Shown here in pieces: positions 25,871 to 36,537 of a stretch of 64,000 nt of DNA. Both the position numbers and the translations under genes were made by a program. The notes beneath the pieces are model-generated. The model did no database searches. It was not told the DNA's origin and saw nothing but the letters and a program-made list of their open reading frames with translations. Every line of letters begins with the position of its first letter. Positions within the stretch are counted from its first letter, which is position 1. Origin of the DNA: CAMDPA01 sp964574325 (GTDB lineage: Bacteria > Pseudomonadota > Alphaproteobacteria > Rhizobiales > Hyphomicrobiaceae); assembly GCA_964574325.1 (NCBI GenBank), contig CAZNMY010000002.1, forward strand, positions 1 to 64,000, given 5' to 3'.

Positions 25871-28800
25871 ATGCGTTGGTCTAACCTTTTGTCTGGTAGC
25901 ACGTGGAGTTCTCAACCGATTACATTTTCTTTTGTAGATGGACCATCAAGCGGCAGCCCCTATTATCAGCCTGATCCATCAAATCCTGGCAATACCCTGG
26001 CGGAAACGCTATTCGCTGACGCCCCACATTTTGAAGAGCTATCAAACCAACTTAACGGCGTGGTTAGAGAATTTCTTTTGGGTGGCAGTGCTTTTGGAGT
26101 ATCCTTCTCTGATGTTGCGAGCGTAACCTTTATCGAAGCTTCTTCTGGGGGCATGATCGAAATCGGCGCCGCAGATATACGGAGTGGGATATCGAACGGA
26201 ATTGCAAAATTCCCCGGCACAAGCGAAACTTCCGGTGATGTCTGGTTCGACAATGTCGATAACGACATAAGTATATTTCTCGAGGCGGGGCAACTCGGCC
26301 GACTTGTTTCTCTACATGAGCTCGCCCATGCTGTTGCCGGATTTGTCGATATCTATCAAGTATGGAGCCCGTTGGATGGCGATAATAGTTTTCGCCATAC
26401 CATCATGACGAACCAAGCGCCCACCGATCTATTTTATGACAGTCAAACCTTGTTGGCGCCTAGTGGGCTGCAATTATACGATATTCAGGCCCTTCAAAGC
26501 ATATACGGCGCCAACACCAGCACCCGTAACGAATTATTGGACGGGGATAGCAATACAACAGGAACGACTTACAAGCTTGGCCAAGGGCTTGGTCGAGATG
26601 GCAACGCCAATAAAGCATTCATGTACACTATCTGGGATGGCGGTGGTACGACCGACACCATCGATGCTTCGGGGTTTATGGGCTACCGCGCACGGATTGA
26701 TCTCAGGGCAGGCGAGTTTAGTTCAATAGGCGGTAACGGCAAAGGTGAGCAGGGATATCACGAGGTTCTTGGTGTAGTCCTCAGGGATATCAAGAACGTC
26801 AGCATTGTGCCAGGTCTGAATGGTGCCGAAACCATTGAGAACGCGATCGGTGGGAATGTTGCGGATGACATCACTGGGAATTCGTTGGCTAATGGAATTA
26901 CCGGTGGCTACGGCAATGACATCATGCGAGGGCTCGGCGGGGCTGACACCTATCATTTCGCGGCCTTCGACGGCGACGACATCATCGAGGATAGCGGTCT
27001 CGAGAATATCATCAGCTTCACGCGCATGGCCTTTGGGAAGGTTGCTATCGAACGTGGCGATCTGCCAGGGCCGCTATACAGCGATGATCTAATCATTCAC
27101 TACGGAACGAACGGCTATAATTCCAGCATAACCGCGCGACAGCACTTCGATGCAACGAATGGGAAGACCGTAGGCAAAATACAATTCCTGGGCGAGACCA
27201 ACACGGTCATCCGCGAGGTTAACCTCGATTTGATTGATACCGCTGACCTTGATGGCGCACCGATTGACGTCTCCCAAATCTTCACAATACCTGCCGGGAC
27301 GAGCGGAACGTTCTTCGGGAGTGCGGACGAGAATATTGCCGACTACATCTACGGGAACGCAGCGAATAACAGCCTCAGTGGCCGCTATGGCAATGACTTC
27401 CTTCGCGGTGGTGCGGGTGACGATACCTACAACTGGGCAGCGGGTCACGGCAATGACCACATCAGGGATGCATCAGGCGCTAACGACATCCTTCGGTTCG
27501 GTCTTGGTATCACTGAGGAGATGGTCTCCCGTTCGGGCGATGTCGTAACCGTCAACCTCGGGGAGTTCGGCGCGACGATCACTGCTGAGGGTGTCGAGAC
27601 GCTCTCGGGCATGTCCTATACGGGCATTACCTACACGGGCGTATTCAGCAACTCCACGACAACGATCCTCGCCGGAACACCAGTCGAGTATTTCGATGGG
27701 AACAACCAACCCTACACGGTCTATGAGGATCAAGCAGATACGATCAATGGTGGCATCGAGAACGACAGGATCTATGGGAATTTGTTCAACGACACGCTCT
27801 CCGGTGGCGCTGGCCATGATGTCATTGACGGTGGCGACGGTGTCGACACTATCTATGGGAATTCTGGAAATGACATTCTGACAGGCGATGGTTCCGATAG
27901 TCTGCTTGATGGTGGTGAAGGTGATGACTGGCTGCAAAACGGCAAGGTCATGGATGGTGGTGCTGACAACGACTACATCACCGCAGATGTAAGCTACTCG
28001 ATCACCGCCAATGGCGGGCTCGGTTCGGACAAATTCGTTATCGAGGCCGATAGCAGCACGATCTCAGGCGGTGATGGGCAAGACTCTTTCCATGTCTTCG
28101 GCAACGCCAATACCATCTACGGCAACAGCGCCTCACAAGGCGCGGTAGAAGCCGATTCATACTTCGTAACAGGCCTCGGCAACCAGATCATTGCGGGCAC
28201 TGGTAACGACGTCATCGTCAGCAGCAACAGTGGCTCTACAAACAATAGCGAAGCGAACTATATCGACTCGGGCGATGGCGCGGACGTCATGTATCTCAGC
28301 GGCCTTAACCGCGTGAAGGTCGCAGGCAGTGGCGGCGACATCATTTACAACAAGTCGGGGACGGTCATTCTTGAGATTGACGGTGTCACGTCGACCTCAG
28401 CAGTCACCCTTTCCATCATCCCCAATACACCCGAAGCAACACTGTCCTTTACGGGCGGTAGCGTTCGCTTGGCTGGCTACGCATCCAATCCGCAGAATTG
28501 GCTTCTGCTGATCGGGACTAGTGCGACAGCGCCTCTGGAAGACGCCCCTACGACTTACACGCAGAGTGTCACCGAAAACGTCGTGGTCTATGCACAAAAT
28601 CTCACGCTTGCCTCCATTACTACGCTCAGCGGCAGCGATACGATTTACGGCGGCTCAGTTGGCAGCACGATCAACGCTGGCGCTGGTCAGGATGTCGTCC
28701 ATGCGGGTGACGGCAATGATACCGTCTATGGCGGTCAGGGTATCGATGAGCTGCATGGCGGCGCTGGAAACGACATTATCAATGGCGATACGGGTGATGA

Positions 28801-31800
28801 CTTTATCGAAGGCGATGATGGCAATGATACCCTAATCGGCGGTGATGGTGATGATACTGTCTATGATGGCACGTTTGGTGTGTCAGGTTTTAGCGATAAA
28901 GATACGCTAATAGGTGGTTTAGGCAATGATATACTGACGAGCTATTCTGGCGACGATTTTCTCGAAGGCGGTGATGGTGATGATACTATCACGGCGCTCG
29001 GAGACGATGTCGACATCACTGGCGGCGATGGTAGCGACACTATCAATTCAAATGGAGTCAACGCGGATATTTCAGGTGGTCTTGGGAACGATATAATTGT
29101 CGGTTCTGGTGAGATACATGGCGATGATGGTAATGATTCTATCGAAGGGTATGGTCTGCTTTTTGGCGACACTGGCAACGATACGCTTATCGGCGAGGGT
29201 ACGCTCGATGGTGGTGCGGGAGATGACACAATCAACTCGTATGAGTATACCGAGTATGTGGTTGGCACTGATGTTTTGATAGGCGGCGGCGGCACAGATG
29301 TCATAGTAGCTGAGAAATCAGCAACCATATATGGCGATACTGTAAGCGACGTCGCAAACGGTGACGGGCACGATACAATTACAGGAAGCATCTTCGCCGA
29401 TATCATAATAGCGGGCAGCAACAGCACTATAAGTGCCCGTGCAGGCGATGATATCATTACCGCGGCCGCGAATAGCACGATAGAAGGCGGCGAGGGAAAT
29501 GATGGCATTAGCTTGGTCGGTAGCGGGACATCCAGAGTAGTTGTTCTCAGTGGCCACGATATAATTGGGTTTGCGGGCTCGCTCGAGCGGGCAGTCGTCG
29601 ATTTTGGTTCTGCGGTATCGTCTGGAAGTCTGACTTACAGTTACATCGAAAATTCGTCTGATGTAACGGCAGCAGTAGCGAGTGTCTCTGCGCGTCTCCA
29701 GGGGTTTGTGTCGGATACCAGCCGTTGGGAAATCGCTTTTGGCGGCTCCGCGAGCGCGTTCTCAATCGCAGATACCTACACCAACATCAGCACATCGTTT
29801 GGCGGCAATGCCACTATAGCAGCTATTGCCGGCTCAACAGCAGATATAATTATTACAGGCGGCGGTCATGATGTCATTACTAGCTACGGCGGCAATGACA
29901 CGATCACGACCAACAGTGGGAATGACACCATCTACGGCGGTGACGGTAACGATGAGATCTATTCAGGCTCCGATAACGATACCGTATATGGCGGCGCGGA
30001 TACAGACCTCATCTACGGGAACGACGGTGATGACACTATCGATGGAGGCCAGGGCGACGACGGACTATCAGGAGAAGGTGGCAATGATACGCTCATCTCT
30101 CTTGCTGGCAACGATGTCGCTTACGGGGGATATGGTAACGATGATCTTCAAATCGGTTCGAGCGTTCAGCTCTCGGACATCACATTCGATCGATTGACGA
30201 CCTTGGTAGTGGGTGGCCAACAGCTGAGCGACCTTCTTCAGTTGAAGATCGCCGATGGTCGCACGATCCATATAGCCAGCCAATATACATCAGAAAATGG
30301 CGCTCTAACCCAGCGCACCGAAACACTCAAATACGGCAATAATCTCTCCCTTGATCTTGCCGCTCTCTTTATCGCACGTAACGACACGTTTGCATCTTTT
30401 TCGGCCCAGGCATTAACGGGCAATATCCTTCACAACAACGGCAACGGCGCGGATGTCGGTGGCCTGTTGAGCGTGACGCCAGCCTCGATCACGACCAGCA
30501 ATGGCGGCGCTGTGACCTTGGGCGCTGACGGTGCATTCAGTTACACCTCAGCCAGCGGCTATGTCGGGTTCGACTCTTTCACCTATACGGTTGTGAACGA
30601 GTTCAATGTCTCCCTCACGGCCACGGCCCAATTCTTCACCGCAAACGATTCCGCCAACACGTTGGCAGGAACTGCAACTAAGGACATCATCTTTGGCTAC
30701 GCTGGTCAGGACTACATCACTGCTGGCGCTGGAAACGATGTCGTTGAAGCGGGGAACAACAACGATACCGTCTACGGTGATGCTGGCAACGATCTGCTCA
30801 AAGGCGGTAGCGGCTTTGATTACATCTACGGCGGTGATGATGCGGACACCATTCATGGCGATGACGGTAACGACTCGTTGCGTGGTGCCTACGGCAACGA
30901 CACCATTTACGGTGGGATTGGTCTCGATAGCCTGACGGGTGACTATGGATCTGACATTCTGTTCGGCGGCGATGAACGGGATACGCTGAGAGGCGGAAAC
31001 GACAATGACGTCCTTCATGGTGAGGCAGGTGACGATCTACTCTACGGCGATGCCGGGGACGATATCTTGCACGGTGGCGACAGCGATCTCGTAGACGATG
31101 GTACCAACCAAGGTCTTTGGGGTGGGGCTGGGAACGACACTATCTATGGCGGGGCAGGCTACGACTACGTGCGGGGTAATTCTGGCAGGGATACCGTTCA
31201 TGCGGGCGGCGCTGATGACTACGTCAACGGGGACTCGGGCGATGACGTCATCAACGGCGATGCTGGTAACGACACGCTCTATGGCGGCACAGGCGATGAC
31301 ATCATCAATGGTGGTGATGGCAACGACTCCATCCGTGGTGAAGAGGGCGAAGACATCCTCGACGGTGGTGCCGGGAACGACGATGTGCGCGGTGGTACCG
31401 ATGACAACATCGTCCGTGGCGGTGACGGCAATGACGTCGTTTATGGCGGCTCATCCAGCACGTCCGATACGTTCGTCGGTAATGACGAACTCTACGGCGA
31501 TGCCGGCAACGACGAGCTTTATTCAGGGCAGGGCGATGACGTCCTCGACGGCGGTACGGGCGACGATATCCTGAAGGGCTTCGAGGGTTCAGATACCTAC
31601 GTGGCCAGCGCAGGTGCCGACTACATCTACGATTCCGCAGGCACACTCGATAAGCTGGTCTTCGGGGCCACGATCGATGCCAGCGATCTCATCTTCACCA
31701 ACGGTAGCCGTGACCAGACCGATGCCAATGACCTCGTCATCGGCTGGAATGGCGGCGTAGACTCGGTCGAGATCGAGAACCAGAACTCATCAAGCTCGTC

Positions 31801-33526
31801 GCTGCATCTGGAGCGTCTCCTCTTCGCCGATGGCTACGCTTTGACCCTATCGCGTTACACGAGCTGGATGAAGGGTACTTCGGCGGGATCAACCCATAAC
31901 GGTTCAGCGGCTGACAACACGATCCTTGGGTTTGCCGGGAATGATACGCTCAACGGCAATGACGGCCACGATGAACTGCATGGCGGCGATGGTACCGATA
32001 CCGTCAATGGCGGCAACGGCAACGACCTCCTGCACGGTGGCCGCGACAACGATACTGTTAGCGGCGGTGACGGCAATGACACGCTGTATGGCGGGGCAGG
32101 GGATGACAGCCTTGCTGGCGGCACGGGCCATGACATCTACGTGGTGACGGCTGGCACGGATACGATCACCGAGAGTGATGGCGCTGATGTCCTAACCTTT
32201 GCACCCACGGTGACGGCAGAGCAGTTGACCTTCGCTAACACTGGCACCGAAGATGTGACCATCACGGTGGCTTCAGGCGTTACGGCGATCGTCCAGAACC
32301 AGCGTGGAACCGCCACGGGTCGCGTCGATACCATTGCCTTCTCGGATGGCCTCTCCCTCAATTTTGGTGATTATGCCCAGTGGCTATTCGCGTCGAGCGC
32401 GGGCGGCGGTCTCTCGGGTGACAACAACAACGCTAGCGGCATCAATACAGCCGATACCATCATCGGCGGCATTGGCGCGGATACCCTGCGCGGCTATGAC
32501 CTCTCTGACACCCTCTATGGTGGGGCGGGTAACGATATTGTCTACGGCGGCAACGACAACGATGTCGTCCATGGCGGCTCGGGTGACGATCTGGTCAAGG
32601 GCGATGCGGGTGCCGATACCGTTTACGGCGGTGACGGCGACGATACCCTCTACGGCGAGACCTTCACCACCGACACTACGGGTGGCGATGATGTGATCTA
32701 CGGGGGGCAGGGCCACGATGCCATCTACGGTGGCGTCGGTCTCGATACCCTCTATGGGGAAGATGGCAACGACACCATCAAAGGCTTGTCTGATAACGAC
32801 ACCATCTACGGCGGCAAGGGCAACGATAACCTCGATGGCGGTGACGGCAACGACACCCTCCTCGGGGATGACGGCGAGGATACCATCACAGGCGGGGCTG
32901 GCAACGATACAGCCTATGGCGGGTTTGGTGCCGATACCATCAACGGGAACGATGGCGACGATACCCTTGATGGCGGCTCAGGCGACGACGTGATCAACGG
33001 TGGCAACGGCATGGATACCGTCCATGGCGGGAACGGTAACGACACGATCAACGGCAACAGCACGACGGCCACGTCGCACGACATCGATATCCTCTACGGC
33101 AATGATGGTGACGATATCATCAAGGGCCACAATGGTGACGACTTCATCTACGGTGGCGCTGGTGCCGATATCATGCAGGGCGATCTCGGGTTTGATACCC
33201 TTGAAGGCGGTGCGGACGGCGATACGTTCATGTTCCTGGCCGCCTCGGCCTTCGCTGATATCGACCTCATCAAGGATTTTGTCGCCAACGACAATCAGGG
33301 CGCAGCTGAGGATATCCTCGATATCCATGACCTGCTGATCGGCTACGGCACATCAAGCGTCATCACGGACTTCCTGATGCTCGCAGACTCAGGCAGCGAC
33401 ACGCTCATGAGCATCGATCGTGACGGTACGGGCACGGCCCATACCTGGGCACAGGTCGCAAGGCTGGAAGGCGTGACGGCGCTTGATGAGAACACGCTCA
33501 TGACGCAAGGCAATCTGGTCGCTTGA
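25871..33526 (+). CDS. Giant RTX protein with serralysin-like N-terminal domain
   Basis: A 2,551-residue protein. Residues 1-290 look like a metzincin of the serralysin/M10 type: ITFSF near the start, HELAHAVAGFVD at 149-160, a Met-turn M179 and LQLYDIQALQSIYGAN. The third zinc ligand is not canonical (glycine and acidic residue shifted by one). Most of the rest consists of long blocks of GGxGxDxxx calcium-binding nonapeptides, interrupted by beta domains and a cadherin-like/VCBS-type domain at about 1500-1590 (GADGAFSYTSASGYVGFDSF). The last 100 residues resemble the type I secretion target domain of the VCA0849 class. So it should be exported in one step and fold with calcium outside. No type I transporter genes lie in the window. 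Confidence 0.9.
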   Translation: MRWSNLLSGSTWSSQPITFSFVDGPSSGSPYYQPDPSNPGNTLAETLFADAPHFEELSNQLNGVVREFLLGGSAFGVSFSDVASVTFIEASSGGMIEIGAADIRSGISNGIAKFPGTSETSGDVWFDNVDNDISIFLEAGQLGRLVSLHELAHAVAGFVDIYQVWSPLDGDNSFRHTIMTNQAPTDLFYDSQTLLAPSGLQLYDIQALQSIYGANTSTRNELLDGDSNTTGTTYKLGQGLGRDGNANKAFMYTIWDGGGTTDTIDASGFMGYRARIDLRAGEFSSIGGNGKGEQGYHEVLGVVLRDIKNVSIVPGLNGAETIENAIGGNVADDITGNSLANGITGGYGNDIMRGLGGADTYHFAAFDGDDIIEDSGLENIISFTRMAFGKVAIERGDLPGPLYSDDLIIHYGTNGYNSSITARQHFDATNGKTVGKIQFLGETNTVIREVNLDLIDTADLDGAPIDVSQIFTIPAGTSGTFFGSADENIADYIYGNAANNSLSGRYGNDFLRGGAGDDTYNWAAGHGNDHIRDASGANDILRFGLGITEEMVSRSGDVVTVNLGEFGATITAEGVETLSGMSYTGITYTGVFSNSTTTILAGTPVEYFDGNNQPYTVYEDQADTINGGIENDRIYGNLFNDTLSGGAGHDVIDGGDGVDTIYGNSGNDILTGDGSDSLLDGGEGDDWLQNGKVMDGGADNDYITADVSYSITANGGLGSDKFVIEADSSTISGGDGQDSFHVFGNANTIYGNSASQGAVEADSYFVTGLGNQIIAGTGNDVIVSSNSGSTNNSEANYIDSGDGADVMYLSGLNRVKVAGSGGDIIYNKSGTVILEIDGVTSTSAVTLSIIPNTPEATLSFTGGSVRLAGYASNPQNWLLLIGTSATAPLEDAPTTYTQSVTENVVVYAQNLTLASITTLSGSDTIYGGSVGSTINAGAGQDVVHAGDGNDTVYGGQGIDELHGGAGNDIINGDTGDDFIEGDDGNDTLIGGDGDDTVYDGTFGVSGFSDKDTLIGGLGNDILTSYSGDDFLEGGDGDDTITALGDDVDITGGDGSDTINSNGVNADISGGLGNDIIVGSGEIHGDDGNDSIEGYGLLFGDTGNDTLIGEGTLDGGAGDDTINSYEYTEYVVGTDVLIGGGGTDVIVAEKSATIYGDTVSDVANGDGHDTITGSIFADIIIAGSNSTISARAGDDIITAAANSTIEGGEGNDGISLVGSGTSRVVVLSGHDIIGFAGSLERAVVDFGSAVSSGSLTYSYIENSSDVTAAVASVSARLQGFVSDTSRWEIAFGGSASAFSIADTYTNISTSFGGNATIAAIAGSTADIIITGGGHDVITSYGGNDTITTNSGNDTIYGGDGNDEIYSGSDNDTVYGGADTDLIYGNDGDDTIDGGQGDDGLSGEGGNDTLISLAGNDVAYGGYGNDDLQIGSSVQLSDITFDRLTTLVVGGQQLSDLLQLKIADGRTIHIASQYTSENGALTQRTETLKYGNNLSLDLAALFIARNDTFASFSAQALTGNILHNNGNGADVGGLLSVTPASITTSNGGAVTLGADGAFSYTSASGYVGFDSFTYTVVNEFNVSLTATAQFFTANDSANTLAGTATKDIIFGYAGQDYITAGAGNDVVEAGNNNDTVYGDAGNDLLKGGSGFDYIYGGDDADTIHGDDGNDSLRGAYGNDTIYGGIGLDSLTGDYGSDILFGGDERDTLRGGNDNDVLHGEAGDDLLYGDAGDDILHGGDSDLVDDGTNQGLWGGAGNDTIYGGAGYDYVRGNSGRDTVHAGGADDYVNGDSGDDVINGDAGNDTLYGGTGDDIINGGDGNDSIRGEEGEDILDGGAGNDDVRGGTDDNIVRGGDGNDVVYGGSSSTSDTFVGNDELYGDAGNDELYSGQGDDVLDGGTGDDILKGFEGSDTYVASAGADYIYDSAGTLDKLVFGATIDASDLIFTNGSRDQTDANDLVIGWNGGVDSVEIENQNSSSSSLHLERLLFADGYALTLSRYTSWMKGTSAGSTHNGSAADNTILGFAGNDTLNGNDGHDELHGGDGTDTVNGGNGNDLLHGGRDNDTVSGGDGNDTLYGGAGDDSLAGGTGHDIYVVTAGTDTITESDGADVLTFAPTVTAEQLTFANTGTEDVTITVASGVTAIVQNQRGTATGRVDTIAFSDGLSLNFGDYAQWLFASSAGGGLSGDNNNASGINTADTIIGGIGADTLRGYDLSDTLYGGAGNDIVYGGNDNDVVHGGSGDDLVKGDAGADTVYGGDGDDTLYGETFTTDTTGGDDVIYGGQGHDAIYGGVGLDTLYGEDGNDTIKGLSDNDTIYGGKGNDNLDGGDGNDTLLGDDGEDTITGGAGNDTAYGGFGADTINGNDGDDTLDGGSGDDVINGGNGMDTVHGGNGNDTINGNSTTATSHDIDILYGNDGDDIIKGHNGDDFIYGGAGADIMQGDLGFDTLEGGADGDTFMFLAASAFADIDLIKDFVANDNQGAAEDILDIHDLLIGYGTSSVITDFLMLADSGSDTLMSIDRDGTGTAHTWAQVARLEGVTALDENTLMTQGNLVA

Positions 33527-33546
33527 CGGCACGGCAGGAGCAAGTC

Positions 33547-33578
33547 GCCAAGTGCCCAAATGTGGATTTGTACATTTG
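33547..33578. repeat. Distant copy of the partition-like repeat
   Basis: GCCAAGTGCCCAAATGTGGATTTG followed by TACATTTG shares the CCCAAAT and TGGATTTG blocks with the elements around 23343-24076, here in inverted arrangement. It lies just after the RTX stop, 9 kb from parA. Confidence 0.5.
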
Positions 33579-33700
33579 CTGGAGCAGCCGCACCTTGCCA
33601 CTTGGTGGATGCCAACTGATCGCTATAATGTTGGCTCAGTTCGCCTCCTCCCATGCGAGGGCTTGTAGATTGCGCAAGCATCCAGCGAGCGGGAGGGGCC

Positions 33701-34804
33701 ATGACTACTGCTAGCCTAATGACAGTGCTCCACGGCACTAAGCCGAGAGAGATTGCTGGCAGCCGTACTGCTGGCCGCTACGGCTACCAAGCTAACATCG
33801 GCATCCTCAAACTTATCGAACTTGTGCCTACGGAGCAGGATTTTTGTCTTGTCTTTGACTATTTCGACGACCTTGCCGTTCTTGATCATCCAGATTCGCC
33901 AACATCGATCCAACTTTATCAAGTGAAGACCAAGGATACTGGCGAATGGACGATTTCCTCTCTTTGCAAATTCGAGGGAAAGACCAAGCCGCGTTCCATA
34001 GTGTCTCGGCTTTATGCTCACGCTGAAACCTTTGGTGCATGCCTCGGGGAGACCGGCATTATCAGCAATGCGCCGTATGCTGTGGAGATGGCTGCGGGAG
34101 GGACGTCATCTGGTTCCCGGCATCGCATAGCCAGCACTGATATGAGCGGAGCCGAGCATACGAAAATAATTGAATCTATTGCGAAAGATTATCCTACATC
34201 CATTGCCAGCTTCTGGCTGCCAAAGCTGGTGCTGATTAGGGCCCCATTGGGCGTGCACAACCACGAAGCAACGATCAAGGGACTGCTCAACGAATATTTG
34301 GAGGCGGCCGGCATAGCTGACGACATGAGCCTCTCAGCCGTCTATGGCGCCCTTCATGCCAATATCAGCCAGAAAATGGGGTTTGCTCAAGAAGGCCTTT
34401 CCTTGTCCGACTTGCTTGCGAGGAAATCTCTATCCAGGCAACATTTCTTCGACCTTCTAAGGCATGCAGCTCGTCGCCCTAAGAACATAGTCGCAGTCTG
34501 GGATACTATTGAACGAGATCTTGTCAATGATGGGAGGGGTTCAGCAGATATAATCCGGCTACGGACATGCGCTGTGCAGTATCAACAACAACGTAGCTCA
34601 AGGCAGCCACAAGCCCATAATCTGCGATCAATGGCCGACGCTTGGGCCAAGCAGAATGTCAATTTTGTAGAAACTTGCTCGACGATCACGGGCATCGCGA
34701 CAGCCATGCTTGCAGGCATTGATAATCACTGCGGCTATACACCAATTCAGGCTTACGCTGCATTTATTGTTGAAGCATATGAGGTCGTTTATGCCACGAC
34801 ATAA
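33701..34804 (+). CDS. DUF4297/Cap4-like dsDNA nuclease protein
   Basis: A 367-residue protein from the ATG at 33701, which has an excellent GGGAGGGG ribosome binding site; the frame opens 48 bases earlier. The N-terminus shows the Cap4/DUF4297 pattern: AGRYGYQANIGILKLIE (residues 24-40), the acidic DYFDD (53-57) and LYQVKTKD with Q74 and K76. These give the PD-(D/E)XK nuclease core. The C-terminal 200 residues are helical with no known motif and may be the partner-binding or sensing part. A zinc-hook ATPase gene follows 47 bases later. This two-gene layout resembles Lamassu-Cap4 without a middle component. Activity as an abortive-infection nuclease is inferred. Confidence 0.78.
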   Translation: MTTASLMTVLHGTKPREIAGSRTAGRYGYQANIGILKLIELVPTEQDFCLVFDYFDDLAVLDHPDSPTSIQLYQVKTKDTGEWTISSLCKFEGKTKPRSIVSRLYAHAETFGACLGETGIISNAPYAVEMAAGGTSSGSRHRIASTDMSGAEHTKIIESIAKDYPTSIASFWLPKLVLIRAPLGVHNHEATIKGLLNEYLEAAGIADDMSLSAVYGALHANISQKMGFAQEGLSLSDLLARKSLSRQHFFDLLRHAARRPKNIVAVWDTIERDLVNDGRGSADIIRLRTCAVQYQQQRSSRQPQAHNLRSMADAWAKQNVNFVETCSTITGIATAMLAGIDNHCGYTPIQAYAAFIVEAYEVVYATT

Positions 34805-34851
34805 TACGGAAGGCTTGCGTCGACTATTGAAAAGCCTTCGGGGAACGAAAA

Positions 34852-36537
34852 ATGGAACAGATGAAATTTTTAAAGCTCTCCCTACTCTCAAACAAAGAGC
34901 GAAGAGCATTGCAGATCGACTTGTCGGCGCCAGCAACAGTTCTGGTGGCAGGAAACGGCTTCGGAAAATCCGCGATCCTCAAGAGCCTGTATGAAGCTTT
35001 TGGCGCTAAGCCCCATAAGCAAGACGCAGATTGGCGTGACGCTTCCGTTACGACGCTGCTCGAATTCCGCGTTGGCCACAGATACTACGCGATGCTGAAG
35101 ACGGGGGATGTCTATACAGTCCTTGATCATGACAAAAGGGTTCTGATTAGCACCCAGCACGTGACCTCCGAGTTAGCACCATACCTCGCTGATCTCTTGG
35201 CGTTCAAGCTCGTGCTCGTGAACAAGAAGGATGAAACCAAGATTCCGCCGCCGTCCTACATCTTTGCTCCTTATTACGCGGATCAAGACGTGAGTTGGCA
35301 GAATCCTTGGGTAAGCTTTACCGACCTCAAGATGTATCCTGGATCAGCTAAGCCGCTTTCGGAATACCATAGTGGCTTGCGCCCTAATGCCTTTTACGAG
35401 GCCAAAGCACTACGCGATCGGCTTAAGGCTGAGTGGAATAGGATCGATGCCGAACGAAAGGCAGTAGACCAGGCGTCTCGCCGTGTTGCTGCGACCATGA
35501 CGGGCGCACCGCTCACCCTTGATCTTGAGCACTTCAAGCAAGAAACAGAAGCACTCGTAAGGGAGAGCCAGGCACTGCACGATGTTCAGACTCGCTACAG
35601 GAACGAACTAGCTGTCATCAACGAAGAGTATCATCTATGGATGGAGCATGTGGCCGTAGTTGAGGCGGCGCTAAAGGAAGTCGACGATTCATTTCGACAG
35701 GCATTGAGCGAGGCACCGGACGTCGACTGCCCCATGTGTGGCCAACATTACGAAAATCATGTTGCTGACCAATTTGAGCTGGTTGCAGACAAAGACGAGC
35801 TGCTTCACGCACTGCAGGTCGGCCGACAAAAGTTCAAGCAATTGTCTGCGCGGCGCGAAGCCCAGAAATCCAAGATTGATGAGGTTGTGGCATCTATCGA
35901 GCGCGTAGCTGCTGTGTTGGCCACGCACCGTCAAGAGGTGTCGCTACGGGATGTTGTCATCGCACAAGGCCGAACCGAGGCTCACCGAGTGCTGACTGAG
36001 CGGCTGGCTGAGCTGGATGCCGAGGCAGGCGAGAAGCAGAGACTGATCACGAACGCTGAGCAAAGCATGCAGAACTCCGAAAGCCGGCGCCGTAAGCAGG
36101 AAATCCTGACACATTTCTCGAATGCACTCGCCACATTCACCAATGAACTCGACGTCCCCATGCCAAAGAACAAGAGAGACATCATTCGAGGTGCAACATT
36201 TGGAAGAGGAAGCGAAGGGCCTCGCGGTCTAGCTGCTTATTACTACGCATTCCTCACAACTACGCACGCCTATGGCTCTTCAACCTTCTGTCCAATTGTC
36301 GTTGACGCTCCCAATCAGCAGGGGCAAGACAAGGGGCACTTGGAACAAATTATGAAATTTCTTTTGACCAAAGCGCCTCCAAATGCCCAAATCATCGTTG
36401 GCACCGAAGCGTTTAACGATGATCACGACGCCAAAGTAATAGACGTTACCTACAAGAAGAAACAAGTTCTGAGGGAAGACCGCTTCGAAGAGGTGATGAC
36501 ATACGTCAGGCCATTCCTAACTCAATCGATCCTTTGA
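34852..36537 (+). CDS. SMC/Rad50-like ATPase with zinc hook
   Basis: A 561-residue ATPase. Walker A is GNGFGKS at residues 34-40, a coiled-coil region spans roughly 180-430, and the zinc hook CPMC is at 293-296. The Walker B region reads FCPIVVDAPNQQGQD with D485, followed by AQIIVGTEAF. It is shorter than the DUF3732 protein at 7075 and differs in its C-terminal signature, so the two systems are not recent copies. Together with the upstream Cap4-like nuclease it should form a DNA-structure-sensing defence complex. Codon use and GC content are lower than in the plasmid backbone, suggesting separate arrival. Confidence 0.82.
   Translation: MEQMKFLKLSLLSNKERRALQIDLSAPATVLVAGNGFGKSAILKSLYEAFGAKPHKQDADWRDASVTTLLEFRVGHRYYAMLKTGDVYTVLDHDKRVLISTQHVTSELAPYLADLLAFKLVLVNKKDETKIPPPSYIFAPYYADQDVSWQNPWVSFTDLKMYPGSAKPLSEYHSGLRPNAFYEAKALRDRLKAEWNRIDAERKAVDQASRRVAATMTGAPLTLDLEHFKQETEALVRESQALHDVQTRYRNELAVINEEYHLWMEHVAVVEAALKEVDDSFRQALSEAPDVDCPMCGQHYENHVADQFELVADKDELLHALQVGRQKFKQLSARREAQKSKIDEVVASIERVAAVLATHRQEVSLRDVVIAQGRTEAHRVLTERLAELDAEAGEKQRLITNAEQSMQNSESRRRKQEILTHFSNALATFTNELDVPMPKNKRDIIRGATFGRGSEGPRGLAAYYYAFLTTTHAYGSSTFCPIVVDAPNQQGQDKGHLEQIMKFLLTKAPPNAQIIVGTEAFNDDHDAKVIDVTYKKKQVLREDRFEEVMTYVRPFLTQSIL

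Noticed and set aside
28942..29508. Pro/Ser-rich frame antisense to the RTX gene
   Set aside because: It is the reverse reading of the GGxGxDxxx repeats, which gives periodic Pro/Ser by itself. No start signal is present.
26723..33328. Short-period DNA repeats resembling a CRISPR or minisatellite array
   Set aside because: The periodicity of 27 bases is that of the RTX nonapeptide codons in an uninterrupted frame, and there are no constant repeats with variable spacers.
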